Both the position numbers and the translations under genes were made by a program. This document shows positions 1-7,182 of a DNA stretch of 64,000 bases, one piece after another. How positions within the stretch are numbered: the first letter of the stretch is position 1; each line of letters opens with the position of its first letter. The notes under the pieces were generated by a model. That model was not told where the DNA came from, did no database searches, and saw nothing but the letters and a program-made list of their open reading frames with translations. Where the stretch lies: positions 1-64,000 of the IMG/VR virus record IMGVR_UViG_3300006484_000008; one strand, 5' to 3'. This DNA is from a virus.

Positions 1-894
1 AGAGGATCAAGCGGAAGTTCCGGTTCAACAGGTTCATCAGGTTCTACCGGTACATCTGGAAGCAGCGGTTCTTCTGGACAAAACGGTTCCTCCGGAACAT
101 CTGGCTCTAGTGGTCAAAACGGTAGTTCTGGTACTAGTGGGTCAAGTGGCCAGAACGGGTCTTCTGGAACTTCAGGTAGCTCAGGACAGAATGGTTCCTC
201 CGGAACATCTGGCTCTAGCGGTCAAAACGGTTCTTCAGGAACTTCAGGAAGTAGTGGATCATCAGGTAGCTCAGGACAGAACGGCTCTTCTGGTACTTCT
301 GGTAGCGCTGGATCAACAGGTACATCAGGAAGTGCAGGCAGCTCTGGATCATCTGGTCAAAATGGTTCTTCAGGAACTAGCGGATCAAGCGGTAGTTCAG
401 GTAGCAGAGGTTCTTCAGGCAGCTCAGGTTCAACAGGATCTTCAGGGTCTACCGGATCTACTGGATCATCTGGTTCCTCAGGATCTACAGGATCATCAGG
501 ATCTTCAGGTTCTACTATATCTTTGACAGTAGCTGACGGCGGTGTTATACAAGGCACAGGTATTACCTATCTAGAGTTTGCTACCAATATAACAGCTACT
601 GTAACCAATACAACAGCATCTATCAGTGCAACTGGTGGGTCTGGTGGAGGACTAGCCACAAAAGCAGGATCGGTAGCTAACAGTTCTTTCACTGGTAACC
701 CTAAGAAAGCCACAGTTACTTTCGCAGCAGCGTTTACAGATGCAAACTACTCAGTGGCTATAACAGGAGAGGATGCTAGATCATGGACTTTAGAAAGTAA
801 AATAGCAGGATCTTTCGTGATAAATGCAAATAGTAATACAGCATTAGCAGGAAGTACTAGTTGGGTGGCAGTTAAACATGGAGAAACAGCCTAA
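1..894 (+). CDS. collagen-like tail fibre protein (5' truncated)
   Basis: The reading frame is open from the first base, so the N-terminus lies outside the window. About 171 residues are uninterrupted Gly-X-Y triplets rich in Ser and Thr, with a recurring 12-residue unit GSSGTSGSSGQN, and no proline is seen in them. A C-terminal domain of about 120 residues follows from near base 515 (it begins TISLTVADGG). Phage Gly-X-Y proteins usually form trimeric tail or head fibres, so a fibre shaft with a C-terminal tip is inferred. The stop at 892-894 is 2 bases before the next fibre gene. An out-of-frame reading at 110-526 is a by-product of the repeat. Confidence 0.8.
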   Translation, partial: RGSSGSSGSTGSSGSTGTSGSSGSSGQNGSSGTSGSSGQNGSSGTSGSSGQNGSSGTSGSSGQNGSSGTSGSSGQNGSSGTSGSSGSSGSSGQNGSSGTSGSAGSTGTSGSAGSSGSSGQNGSSGTSGSSGSSGSRGSSGSSGSTGSSGSTGSTGSSGSSGSTGSSGSSGSTISLTVADGGVIQGTGITYLEFATNITATVTNTTASISATGGSGGGLATKAGSVANSSFTGNPKKATVTFAAAFTDANYSVAITGEDARSWTLESKIAGSFVINANSNTALAGSTSWVAVKHGETA

Positions 895-896
895 TT

Positions 897-1811
897 ATGG
901 CACTAAGATTTAATAATAGTTTTTTTAGAGTGCGCGATGGAGTGTTTAGATCCATTATAAGAGTATCGTATACAATACCGGCTCCATTAGACATATATAC
1001 AGGATCCTCAGCTGCGTTTAGCGTAAGGAAGCTTTCAGAATCTGCTACTTTCTGTATGAGAGTGAGAAGAGATAGCGATAACACCACTCAAGACATAGGA
1101 TTCCAAGCAGATGGATTGATTGATACTGGATCATTATTAACTTTTGTTGGAAGCGGTACCGGCTATGTAAACATATGGTATAATCAAGTAGATAATACAG
1201 ACAATGCTGAAGTTCCTGGGGGCACAACAATCCAAGAACCTTACATAGTATCTTCTGGAAGTTTAAGAGTTTTGAATGGTAGACCAGCAGTTTTTTATAA
1301 TGGTTTAGCCGGTCTATTTACATTAACATCAAAAATAACTGACGCTAGTGGACTCTGGTCAACTTATGCTGTTGGACAAGTAGCAGATACTACTACAAGA
1401 CTAATGGTAAGAACGACCTACACAGGACTTAACGTAAGCCAGAATATTAGAAGAAACTCTACAAATATAGAATCTATAGGATTTAACACAGTGGGAGGCA
1501 CTGGCACAGACTTGGGACCAACAAATCCAGGAACCTCTCAGTTCATTGCTTACGCGCAAAGAACATCTGCTAACGTAGAAGTTTATGTGAATAATGCAAC
1601 AAACGGAGCCACAGCTGTTGCAGGAACTGCAATTTCTGGAACAGGGGATTTAGGCACAGTCTTCTTAGGATTTTTTGGAGGTAGTGGCCCTCCATCGTTT
1701 CCTTGGAGTGGAAACATACAAGAGGTAATCCATTATCCTCAGAGTACTACTACATATGACTATAGAGCGGCGTTGACAGGTATAATAAATTCTTATTATG
1801 GAACTTTCTAA
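897..1811 (+). CDS. lectin/arabinofuranosidase-B-like tail fibre protein
   Basis: A 304-residue protein directly after the collagen-like fibre gene. Residues about 38-110 (AAFSVRKLSESATFCMRVRR, then DIGF, then WYNQ) match the pattern 'YSLRKL...IRVRRSSDN..QDIGF...WYDQSGN' seen in arabinofuranosidase-B-like and concanavalin-like beta-sandwich domains of phage and Bacteroidota surface proteins. A role in binding host surface glycan is inferred from family and position. No catalytic residues could be assigned. The ATG at 897 overlaps no other gene. Confidence 0.65.
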   Translation: MALRFNNSFFRVRDGVFRSIIRVSYTIPAPLDIYTGSSAAFSVRKLSESATFCMRVRRDSDNTTQDIGFQADGLIDTGSLLTFVGSGTGYVNIWYNQVDNTDNAEVPGGTTIQEPYIVSSGSLRVLNGRPAVFYNGLAGLFTLTSKITDASGLWSTYAVGQVADTTTRLMVRTTYTGLNVSQNIRRNSTNIESIGFNTVGGTGTDLGPTNPGTSQFIAYAQRTSANVEVYVNNATNGATAVAGTAISGTGDLGTVFLGFFGGSGPPSFPWSGNIQEVIHYPQSTTTYDYRAALTGIINSYYGTF

Positions 1812-1820
1812 TATAAAATA

Positions 1821-2021
1821 ATGAAACACACAATAACAATTAATAGTAAAAGTGTTATTCGTATATTTGTAGCAATGATAATATTGTACTTGTTGTATAC
1901 TATGTCATATGCACCAAGTACGTCTATAATGACAATGCCTATAGTAAGCGAAGACAGCCCCTATGTAACCCCAGAAGGGTGGCCATTGCCTTATCCATAC
2001 GTGGCACCGCCTAGTAATTAA
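1821..2021 (+). CDS. small single-pass membrane protein
   Basis: A 66-residue protein. Residues about 12-28 are strongly hydrophobic (IRIFVAMIILYLLYTM), followed by a proline-rich tail ending PYPYVAPPSN. It could be a signal-anchored inner-membrane protein. I do not recognise the family. It sits between two fibre genes, 9 bases after the first. Confidence 0.55.
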   Translation: MKHTITINSKSVIRIFVAMIILYLLYTMSYAPSTSIMTMPIVSEDSPYVTPEGWPLPYPYVAPPSN

Positions 2022-2027
2022 AAATAA

Positions 2028-2037
2028 GATATTTATA
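2028..2037 (+). promoter_or_regulatory. GATATTTATA motif upstream of fibre gene
   Basis: One copy of the recurrent ATATTTATA element; only 4 bases separate it from the ATG at 2042, so transcription from it would give a nearly leaderless mRNA. Confidence 0.4.
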
Positions 2038-2041
2038 GTAT

Positions 2042-3373
2042 ATGGCAATATTTTACACAGATACAGGCAGTTTAGGAAGATTAGAGGTTACCGGAAGCAC
2101 AGCAATGTCTGGATCTTCTAACGTGCTTCACGTTAAAGGAAGCGGATCTGCTATATTAGTAGTATCTGGAAGTACCGGAGGACTAATGGAAATATCTGAT
2201 GTAGGCGCTGCTAATCAAATATTCGTAATATCTTCTGGCAGTAAGGACGTATTATATATAGATAAAACACAGAACGTTGTTATATCTGGAAGTCTTACTG
2301 TTGATATAGATAATATAACAGATGTAAATAGCGCAGGCGGGTTTATAGGAAATAAAAATGGGTACGTAGAATTATATGTACAGAATTTAAATAGCGGAAT
2401 ATCTGCTTCCACGGATATCGTAGCCTATTCGGATATAGGAACCGAAGCTAGTAACTTTATAGATATGGGTATTAATGGCAGTAGTACCATTAAGGGGTTC
2501 AGCTATGGAACATCAAAAGACGCATATTTGTATAATACAGGCGGGGATTTATATATAGGGAATAATACAGCATATTATCAACCAGGAGTAGCCTCCCAAT
2601 CTCTTTATCTGTTTTCAAATGCTTCAGGGTCTCCAGATGTAAAGATATCTGGAAGCAGAATGGGTATAATGAAATCTGGATCTTTAAACGCTACGTTAGA
2701 TGTTAATGGAAGTGGTATTTTTTCAGGATCTTTAATCGTAAGTGAAAGTATATCAAGTCCTACTATAAACTTACTATCAAACGCAATCTCTGCAGTAAGT
2801 ACTACTGTTGCAACTGTTTCGGCATTAGCTCCTGGAGGCGCACCTCAAGTAGGATTGCAAAATGCTATTAATGCCTTATCTAATAGGATAAGTGCAATAC
2901 CAGGGGGGGCCAACTCAGTAAATCCAACTGTTTATGTCAGTACAGCAAACACTCTTAATACAGCTACTTTAGCAGGAATATCGGGTTTAACTACTTCTGT
3001 TAGTGCTGGTGTTATATATACATTTGAAGCACAACTAATGTATTCCGTATCTGCCGCTACTGGTAATTCTTTTGGACTGGTATGGCCTACAGCAAACAGG
3101 GTAGCAGGGCAGTGGATCGGGTCTTTATCTGTCAATCAAACAGGTGCTTCAACATTCTCTACACTGGTAGTAGGTGATTTCGATACAGGCGATTCAAACG
3201 TAGCAGTATGGTCATCTATTGTCGGTGCCACAGGTCTTCACTTTATAAGGGTTAATGGAATAATAGATGCACAAAATACAGGAGCTATATACCCTGTAGC
3301 TAGATCATCAGCTGCTGCTAATACTTTAGTTATTGCTAGAGGTTCTTTTTTTAGAGTTGCTAGAATCAACTAA
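2042..3373 (+). CDS. tail fibre / structural protein
   Basis: A 443-residue protein with an N-terminal half full of SGS-containing beta-repeat segments (ALVVSGSTGG, KISGSRMG, IFSGSLIVSESI style), typical of intertwined trimeric fibres. A short helical stretch with Ala, Val and Asn (about 235-295) is followed by a C-terminal globular domain of about 150 residues beginning SVNPTVYVSTANTLNT. A structural fibre with a receptor-binding tip is inferred from composition and from the two neighbouring fibre genes. No enzyme motif is visible. Confidence 0.6.
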   Translation: MAIFYTDTGSLGRLEVTGSTAMSGSSNVLHVKGSGSAILVVSGSTGGLMEISDVGAANQIFVISSGSKDVLYIDKTQNVVISGSLTVDIDNITDVNSAGGFIGNKNGYVELYVQNLNSGISASTDIVAYSDIGTEASNFIDMGINGSSTIKGFSYGTSKDAYLYNTGGDLYIGNNTAYYQPGVASQSLYLFSNASGSPDVKISGSRMGIMKSGSLNATLDVNGSGIFSGSLIVSESISSPTINLLSNAISAVSTTVATVSALAPGGAPQVGLQNAINALSNRISAIPGGANSVNPTVYVSTANTLNTATLAGISGLTTSVSAGVIYTFEAQLMYSVSAATGNSFGLVWPTANRVAGQWIGSLSVNQTGASTFSTLVVGDFDTGDSNVAVWSSIVGATGLHFIRVNGIIDAQNTGAIYPVARSSAAANTLVIARGSFFRVARIN

Positions 3374-3387
3374 AGATAATATCTTTG
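3357..3387 (+). promoter_or_regulatory. host-type promoter TTG-N20-TATCTTTG
   Basis: TTG at 3357-3359 and TATCTTTG at 3380-3387 fit the Bacteroidota -33/-7 consensus. The predicted transcript would start shortly before the ATG at 3404 and drive the Maf-methyltransferase and GT8 genes. Confidence 0.65.
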
Positions 3388-3403
3388 CGTATATAAAATT
3401 GTT

Positions 3404-4735
3404 ATGAAAAAGCTTGATATTAACGAAAAGCAAGATGTAAAATATGTTATCCCTATATGGAAAAGGGATGAACAAATAAGATATGCTATATCTAAAGTAA
3501 AAGATAGGGTAGAGTTTAATGAAGAAAGAATAGAAGAGCCTATTGCAATTGTAGGTTTTGGCCCCTCTTTAAATCACACATGGGAAGAGATTAAAAAGTT
3601 TAAAGTTGTGATGTCCTGTTCTGGGGCGCACAAATTCTTAATAGAAAGAGGCATAATTCCTAACTATCACGTAGAGGTAGATCCAAGATCACACAAAATA
3701 GAATTACTAGGACAGCCGCATAAAGATGTACAATATCTAATAGCAAGCGCATGTCATCCAAAATACTTTGAACATTTAGAAGGGTATAATGTAAAGCTCT
3801 GGCATGTATTTGATTCGACAGAAGAAGGGATAGCTATGATGCCCCCAGGAGAATGGGCAGTAACAGGAGGATGCGATGTTGGGTTAAGATGCATAACAAA
3901 TGCAGCTTTTTTAGGATATAGAAACCTACATATATTTGGACTAGACGGGAGTATAGAAAATGATAATAGACATGCTGGTGCTCATCCAAATGGTAATCAA
4001 AAACATTGTGAAGTAGAGTGTAACAATAAAACATTCATAACAACCCCAGGAATGCTAGAAGCATCTAAACAAGTGCTGCACGAGCTAGATCAATTACCTG
4101 CAGTTAAAGCTACGCTATATGGAGAAGGGCTAACACAAGAAATGTATAAGAACCATACTCCGGAAGAAAAGAAAGAGAAGTATAAAAATGTGATAGGTTT
4201 CCAAAAGCCACAAGTAATAACTCCAGAATACGCAGACTTAAATAAACAATTACATAAAGACAATGCTGTATATGGTATAGGTGGTGGCAAATATGCTGAT
4301 TTAGTAATTAAGTTAACTGAGGCGTTGAACACTAAATTAGTTTTAGATTATGGATGTGGTAAAGGGTACTTGGGAAAAGCATTACCTTTTCCTATATGGG
4401 AGTACGACCCAGGAGTAATCGGCAAAGAGGAGTCGGCACGTCCAGCAGATATAGTAATATGCACAGATGTGCTAGAACATATAGAACCGGAACTACTACC
4501 AGATGTATTAGGAGATTTGAGGCGGTGCATCAAACAAGTTGGGTATCTCGTCATTCATACAGGACCAGCTTCAAAAACATATGCTGATGGTAGAAATACT
4601 CATCTAATACAACAAGGTATGGATTGGTGGAACACAGTACTACAACACTATTTCACAGTAGGAAAAATATACATGACAGGACCAGAACTGCATGTGGTAG
4701 TAGGTCCTAAAACAATGAAAGAAAATGAAGAATAA
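3404..4735 (+). CDS. DUF115/Maf-like transferase fused to a SAM methyltransferase
   Basis: A 443-residue protein with two domains. Residues about 45-240 (AIVGFGPSLNHTWEEIKKF, HVEVDPRSHKIELLG, VTGGCDVGLRCITNAAFLGY, IFGLDGS) match the DUF115/6-hydroxymethylpterin pyrophosphokinase-like fold found in flagellin-modifying Maf proteins. Residues about 305-435 form a class I SAM methyltransferase: KLVLDYGCGKGYLGKAL is motif I and DIVICTDVLEHIEPE is the acidic motif. A role in transferring and methylating a sugar is inferred from the fusion and from the adjoining glycosyltransferase. The gene follows the fibre genes and overlaps the next gene by 11 bases. Confidence 0.75.
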   Translation: MKKLDINEKQDVKYVIPIWKRDEQIRYAISKVKDRVEFNEERIEEPIAIVGFGPSLNHTWEEIKKFKVVMSCSGAHKFLIERGIIPNYHVEVDPRSHKIELLGQPHKDVQYLIASACHPKYFEHLEGYNVKLWHVFDSTEEGIAMMPPGEWAVTGGCDVGLRCITNAAFLGYRNLHIFGLDGSIENDNRHAGAHPNGNQKHCEVECNNKTFITTPGMLEASKQVLHELDQLPAVKATLYGEGLTQEMYKNHTPEEKKEKYKNVIGFQKPQVITPEYADLNKQLHKDNAVYGIGGGKYADLVIKLTEALNTKLVLDYGCGKGYLGKALPFPIWEYDPGVIGKEESARPADIVICTDVLEHIEPELLPDVLGDLRRCIKQVGYLVIHTGPASKTYADGRNTHLIQQGMDWWNTVLQHYFTVGKIYMTGPELHVVVGPKTMKENEE

Positions 4736-5441
4736 AGTATATATAGGTTGGGACCCAAGAGAAGTATTAGCTTATGATGTAGCTGAACATTCAATTAATA
4801 GTAGATTAGCTGATCCTAATAAAATAGAAATACACTCTTTAAAGCTAGCTGAGATAAAAGATGTATTAGATAGACCTATAGAATGGAGAGGCAGTCAAAT
4901 GTACTGTCCCATATCTCAAGCCCCACAGACCACAGAGTTTTCTATATCTAGATTTGCTATTCCCTTTCTAACTAAAGGGTGGGCATTATTCTTAGATTGT
5001 GATATAGTTGCTTTAAAAGATATAAATGAGCTATTTGAACAGGCTGATCCGCAATACGCTGCAATGGTAGTCAAGCATCAACAAAAAGTAGGTCAATCAG
5101 AAGTAAAAATGGTAGACCAAGCATCTGTGTATTATAATAGAAAGAACTGGTCTTCTGTTATGTTGATAAACTGTGATCACCCAGCACACCAGAGTCTAAC
5201 AGTAGAGAATATAAACACTTGGCCAGGAAGAGATTTACATGCTTTTAAGTGGCTGAAAGATGAGGAGATTGGAGAATTGGATAATAAATGGAATCATTTA
5301 GTAGATGTTAACGAAGAATCCCTAAAAAAAGATGCTGGGATACTTCATTATACTTTAGGAGGCCCTTGGATATCTGGATGGGAGCCCAAAGAATCAGATA
5401 ACGAATGGAATAAGGCTTATGAAGAATTTACGATAGCCTAA
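4725..5441 (+). CDS. GT8-like glycosyltransferase
   Basis: A 238-residue GT-A type transferase. It starts KVYIGWDPRE and has the segment SRFAIPFLTKGWALFLDCDIVAL, where DCD is the metal-binding DxD. The C-terminal HYTLGGPWISGW resembles the H-x-x-G-x-x-KPW end of GT8 enzymes. It probably uses a nucleotide sugar to modify a phage or host target. The start overlaps the upstream gene by 11 bases, suggesting translational coupling. Confidence 0.8.
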   Translation: MKNKVYIGWDPREVLAYDVAEHSINSRLADPNKIEIHSLKLAEIKDVLDRPIEWRGSQMYCPISQAPQTTEFSISRFAIPFLTKGWALFLDCDIVALKDINELFEQADPQYAAMVVKHQQKVGQSEVKMVDQASVYYNRKNWSSVMLINCDHPAHQSLTVENINTWPGRDLHAFKWLKDEEIGELDNKWNHLVDVNEESLKKDAGILHYTLGGPWISGWEPKESDNEWNKAYEEFTIA

Positions 5442-5442
5442 G

Positions 5443-5452
5443 TATTTATATA
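5443..5452 (+). promoter_or_regulatory. TATTTATATA motif
   Basis: Copy of the recurrent element 12 bases before the ATG at 5465. Confidence 0.4.
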
Positions 5453-5464
5453 TAAAGACAAAAC

Positions 5465-5794
5465 ATGAGACAAATACAACCGTATACATTCCCCGTAAAA
5501 GGACAGAATAGGATTGCTAACTATTTTGATATGAATATATCGTATGATAACTTAAGGGATAAGGCCATATTCAAGTATTATTTAATATCTGTTACAGAGG
5601 TTCAAGAAGAGGTATCACTGCCTGATGAACAAACTGCAACAGTGACCAATACAATTACAGAGATATTATTGAAAGATACCTTAGAGGTAGCCGGTACCGA
5701 CTATGAAAATTGGGGAAATATGGGTAGTGATATAAATGACGCAGCTTTTATAGTTGTAACTGGTTTACTAAACCTGACTTTAATAACCCCATAA
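5465..5794 (+). CDS. hypothetical small virion-type protein
   Basis: A 109-residue protein beginning MRQIQPYTFPVKGQ, with mixed beta-strand-like sequence (FKYYLISVTEVQEEV, ITEILLKDTLEVAG) and no Cys. I do not recognise it. It has its own TATTTATATA element and sits between the fibre/glycosylation genes and the tail genes, so a minor structural role is possible. Confidence 0.6.
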   Translation: MRQIQPYTFPVKGQNRIANYFDMNISYDNLRDKAIFKYYLISVTEVQEEVSLPDEQTATVTNTITEILLKDTLEVAGTDYENWGNMGSDINDAAFIVVTGLLNLTLITP

Positions 5795-5821
5795 AAAATA
5801 TATATTATTAATATAAAATTG

Positions 5822-5842
5822 TATATTTGTATATATTTATTA
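5822..5842 (+). promoter_or_regulatory. TATATTTG -7 box followed by TATTTATTATA element
   Basis: The 67-base gap holds TATATTTG (5822-5829) overlapping into an ATATATTTATTATA run. No TTG is found at the expected spacing. Both signals could serve the ATG at 5862. Confidence 0.45.
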
Positions 5843-5861
5843 TAGAACAAAAAAATTATTT

Positions 5862-6125
5862 ATGAATTTAGTAATTATCGTATTAGTCGCCGCCTTAATC
5901 GTAGCAATGGCTATTATTTCTAACAGTTCTAAGAAAGCAGTAGAGGAAGTACCAGAACCTTTAGTTAATCCAAACTTCAACTCAGATCTAGAAAACCCCG
6001 CCGCTCCTGTAGAAGTAGTGGAGCCTAAGGTAAAAAAGGTTGCTAAAAAGGCAAAAGCTAAAGAACCAGCTAAACCAACAGCTAAGACCTCAGCTAATAG
6101 GAGTTCTTCTAAAAACATTAAATAA
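5862..6125 (+). CDS. single-pass membrane protein with Lys/Ala/Pro-rich tail
   Basis: An 87-residue protein. Residues 2-22 (NLVIIVLVAALIVAMAIIS) form an N-terminal membrane segment. The remainder is acidic and then Lys-, Ala- and Pro-rich (VKKVAKKAKAKEPAKPTAK), with no predicted fold. No family is recognised. The tail could bind nucleic acid or acidic partners at the membrane. Confidence 0.6.
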   Translation: MNLVIIVLVAALIVAMAIISNSSKKAVEEVPEPLVNPNFNSDLENPAAPVEVVEPKVKKVAKKAKAKEPAKPTAKTSANRSSSKNIK

Positions 6126-6128
6126 TAT

Positions 6129-6596
6129 ATGAAAAAAGTTACGTTAAAGATCTATGAGATCTTAGCTTTAGACGTAGAGCTAAATGGATATACTGATCCT
6201 CAAACAGGTAAATTATTAGCTGAAGGTATACTAAGCAAGGAACTTAAGCTCACTTTGAAGTATTGGATAAGCGATCTAGCCGATAAAGTAACAAAAGAAA
6301 AAGAAAAGATTGGGAAGTTCAGAGAAGAGTTAATAAAGACTCATGGCACTGCTGATGATAATGGCGGGATTTCTATACCGATGTATATTAATCAGGTATT
6401 GGATGAGGAAGGAAAGCTAGTATCCGCTGAAATAAACCCTGTATACGATAATTTCCAAAAAGAGTATCAAAATCTATTAGAGGAAACCGTAGACGTAGAA
6501 TACAGAGAGTTCAGTCTACCAGAATTGGAAGGTGTATTAACTAAAGACATACCTAAAGTATTTTTTAAACTAATATCTAAACCAGAAGGTGAATAA
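6129..6596 (+). CDS. hypothetical phage protein
   Basis: A 155-residue, mostly helical protein beginning MKKVTLKIYEILALDVELNG with a charged middle (KVTKEKEKIGKFREELIKTH) and a C-terminal segment EFSLPELEGVLTKDIPKVFFKLI. No catalytic motif is seen. It starts 3 bases after the membrane protein gene and overlaps the next gene by 8 bases, so the three are probably co-translated. Confidence 0.6.
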   Translation: MKKVTLKIYEILALDVELNGYTDPQTGKLLAEGILSKELKLTLKYWISDLADKVTKEKEKIGKFREELIKTHGTADDNGGISIPMYINQVLDEEGKLVSAEINPVYDNFQKEYQNLLEETVDVEYREFSLPELEGVLTKDIPKVFFKLISKPEGE

Positions 6597-6822
6597 ATTA
6601 CTAGAAATAGCTTCAGCTTGGATTATCGCTGCGAATCCAAACGAAGAAGATAAAAAAAAAGCTGAGAATAGAATCTCCATTTGTAATGGATGTGAGGAAA
6701 ATAAACTTAGTGAAATATTAGCTTACCACTACTGTGGTAAATGTGGATGTCCCCTTAAAAAGAAAATCTTTTCCCCTTTACCAGGTAGTGAGGCTTGTCC
6801 TTTAGGTAAATGGGAAATATAA
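6589..6822 (+). CDS. small zinc-ribbon protein (GTG start)
   Basis: A 77-residue protein with CNGC (about 32-35), CGKC and CGC (about 48-54) and a later Cys (about 70), a likely zinc-binding set. The start is GTG at 6589, which overlaps the preceding stop. No in-frame ATG exists upstream. The N-terminal helix may contact DNA or protein. Function unknown. Confidence 0.6.
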   Translation: MNKLLEIASAWIIAANPNEEDKKKAENRISICNGCEENKLSEILAYHYCGKCGCPLKKKIFSPLPGSEACPLGKWEI

Positions 6823-6832
6823 AATTAAAGTT

Positions 6833-7102
6833 ATGGCAGAAAAAACGCTTACGGCGCAAGAAATTAATAGTCTGAAAGATCTTAATAAAAAATTTGGAAG
6901 TACCCTAAACTCCATTGGGGACATAGAAATCAAGTTAAATCTACTAAAACAGAAAGAAGTAGAACTACTTAAAGACAAGGAAGGACTGCTTTCAGATTAC
7001 AATACTTTGAGAATGCAGGAGACAGAAATAACCAGCCAACTACTAGAAAAGTACGGAGAAGGTCAAATAGACATAGAATCGGGAAAAATAGAGTTATTAT
7101 AA
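6833..7102 (+). CDS. coiled-coil protein upstream of tail sheath
   Basis: An 89-residue protein that is heptad-like almost throughout (INSLKDLNKKFGSTLNSIGD, IEIKLNLLKQKEVELLKDKE). Similar short helical proteins often precede phage tail genes. No specific function is assigned. Start context is GTTATG. Confidence 0.6.
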   Translation: MAEKTLTAQEINSLKDLNKKFGSTLNSIGDIEIKLNLLKQKEVELLKDKEGLLSDYNTLRMQETEITSQLLEKYGEGQIDIESGKIELL

Positions 7103-7134
7103 AATAGGTTTCGTCATTTTTGCTGAAAAATAGT

Positions 7135-7145
7135 GATATTTATTA
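7135..7145 (+). promoter_or_regulatory. GATATTTATTA motif before tail sheath
   Basis: Copy of the recurrent element about 37 bases before the sheath ATG at 7183; a candidate late promoter for sheath and tube. Confidence 0.45.
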
Positions 7146-7182
7146 ACGTATCAACAATAATATTTTTCAAATTTTATAGAAA

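Noticed and set aside
1-520. CRISPR-like tandem repeat
   Set aside because: The repeats are coding Gly-X-Y triplets with 9-36 base periods and no unique spacers.
110-526. Open reading frame of 138 codons inside the collagen repeat
   Set aside because: Out of frame with the Gly-X-Y reading that continues into 523-894; its Leu/Val/Gln-rich sequence is a by-product of the repeat.
357-557. Minus-strand Pro/Glu-rich reading
   Set aside because: It is the antisense of the Gly-Ser triplets and has no initiation context.
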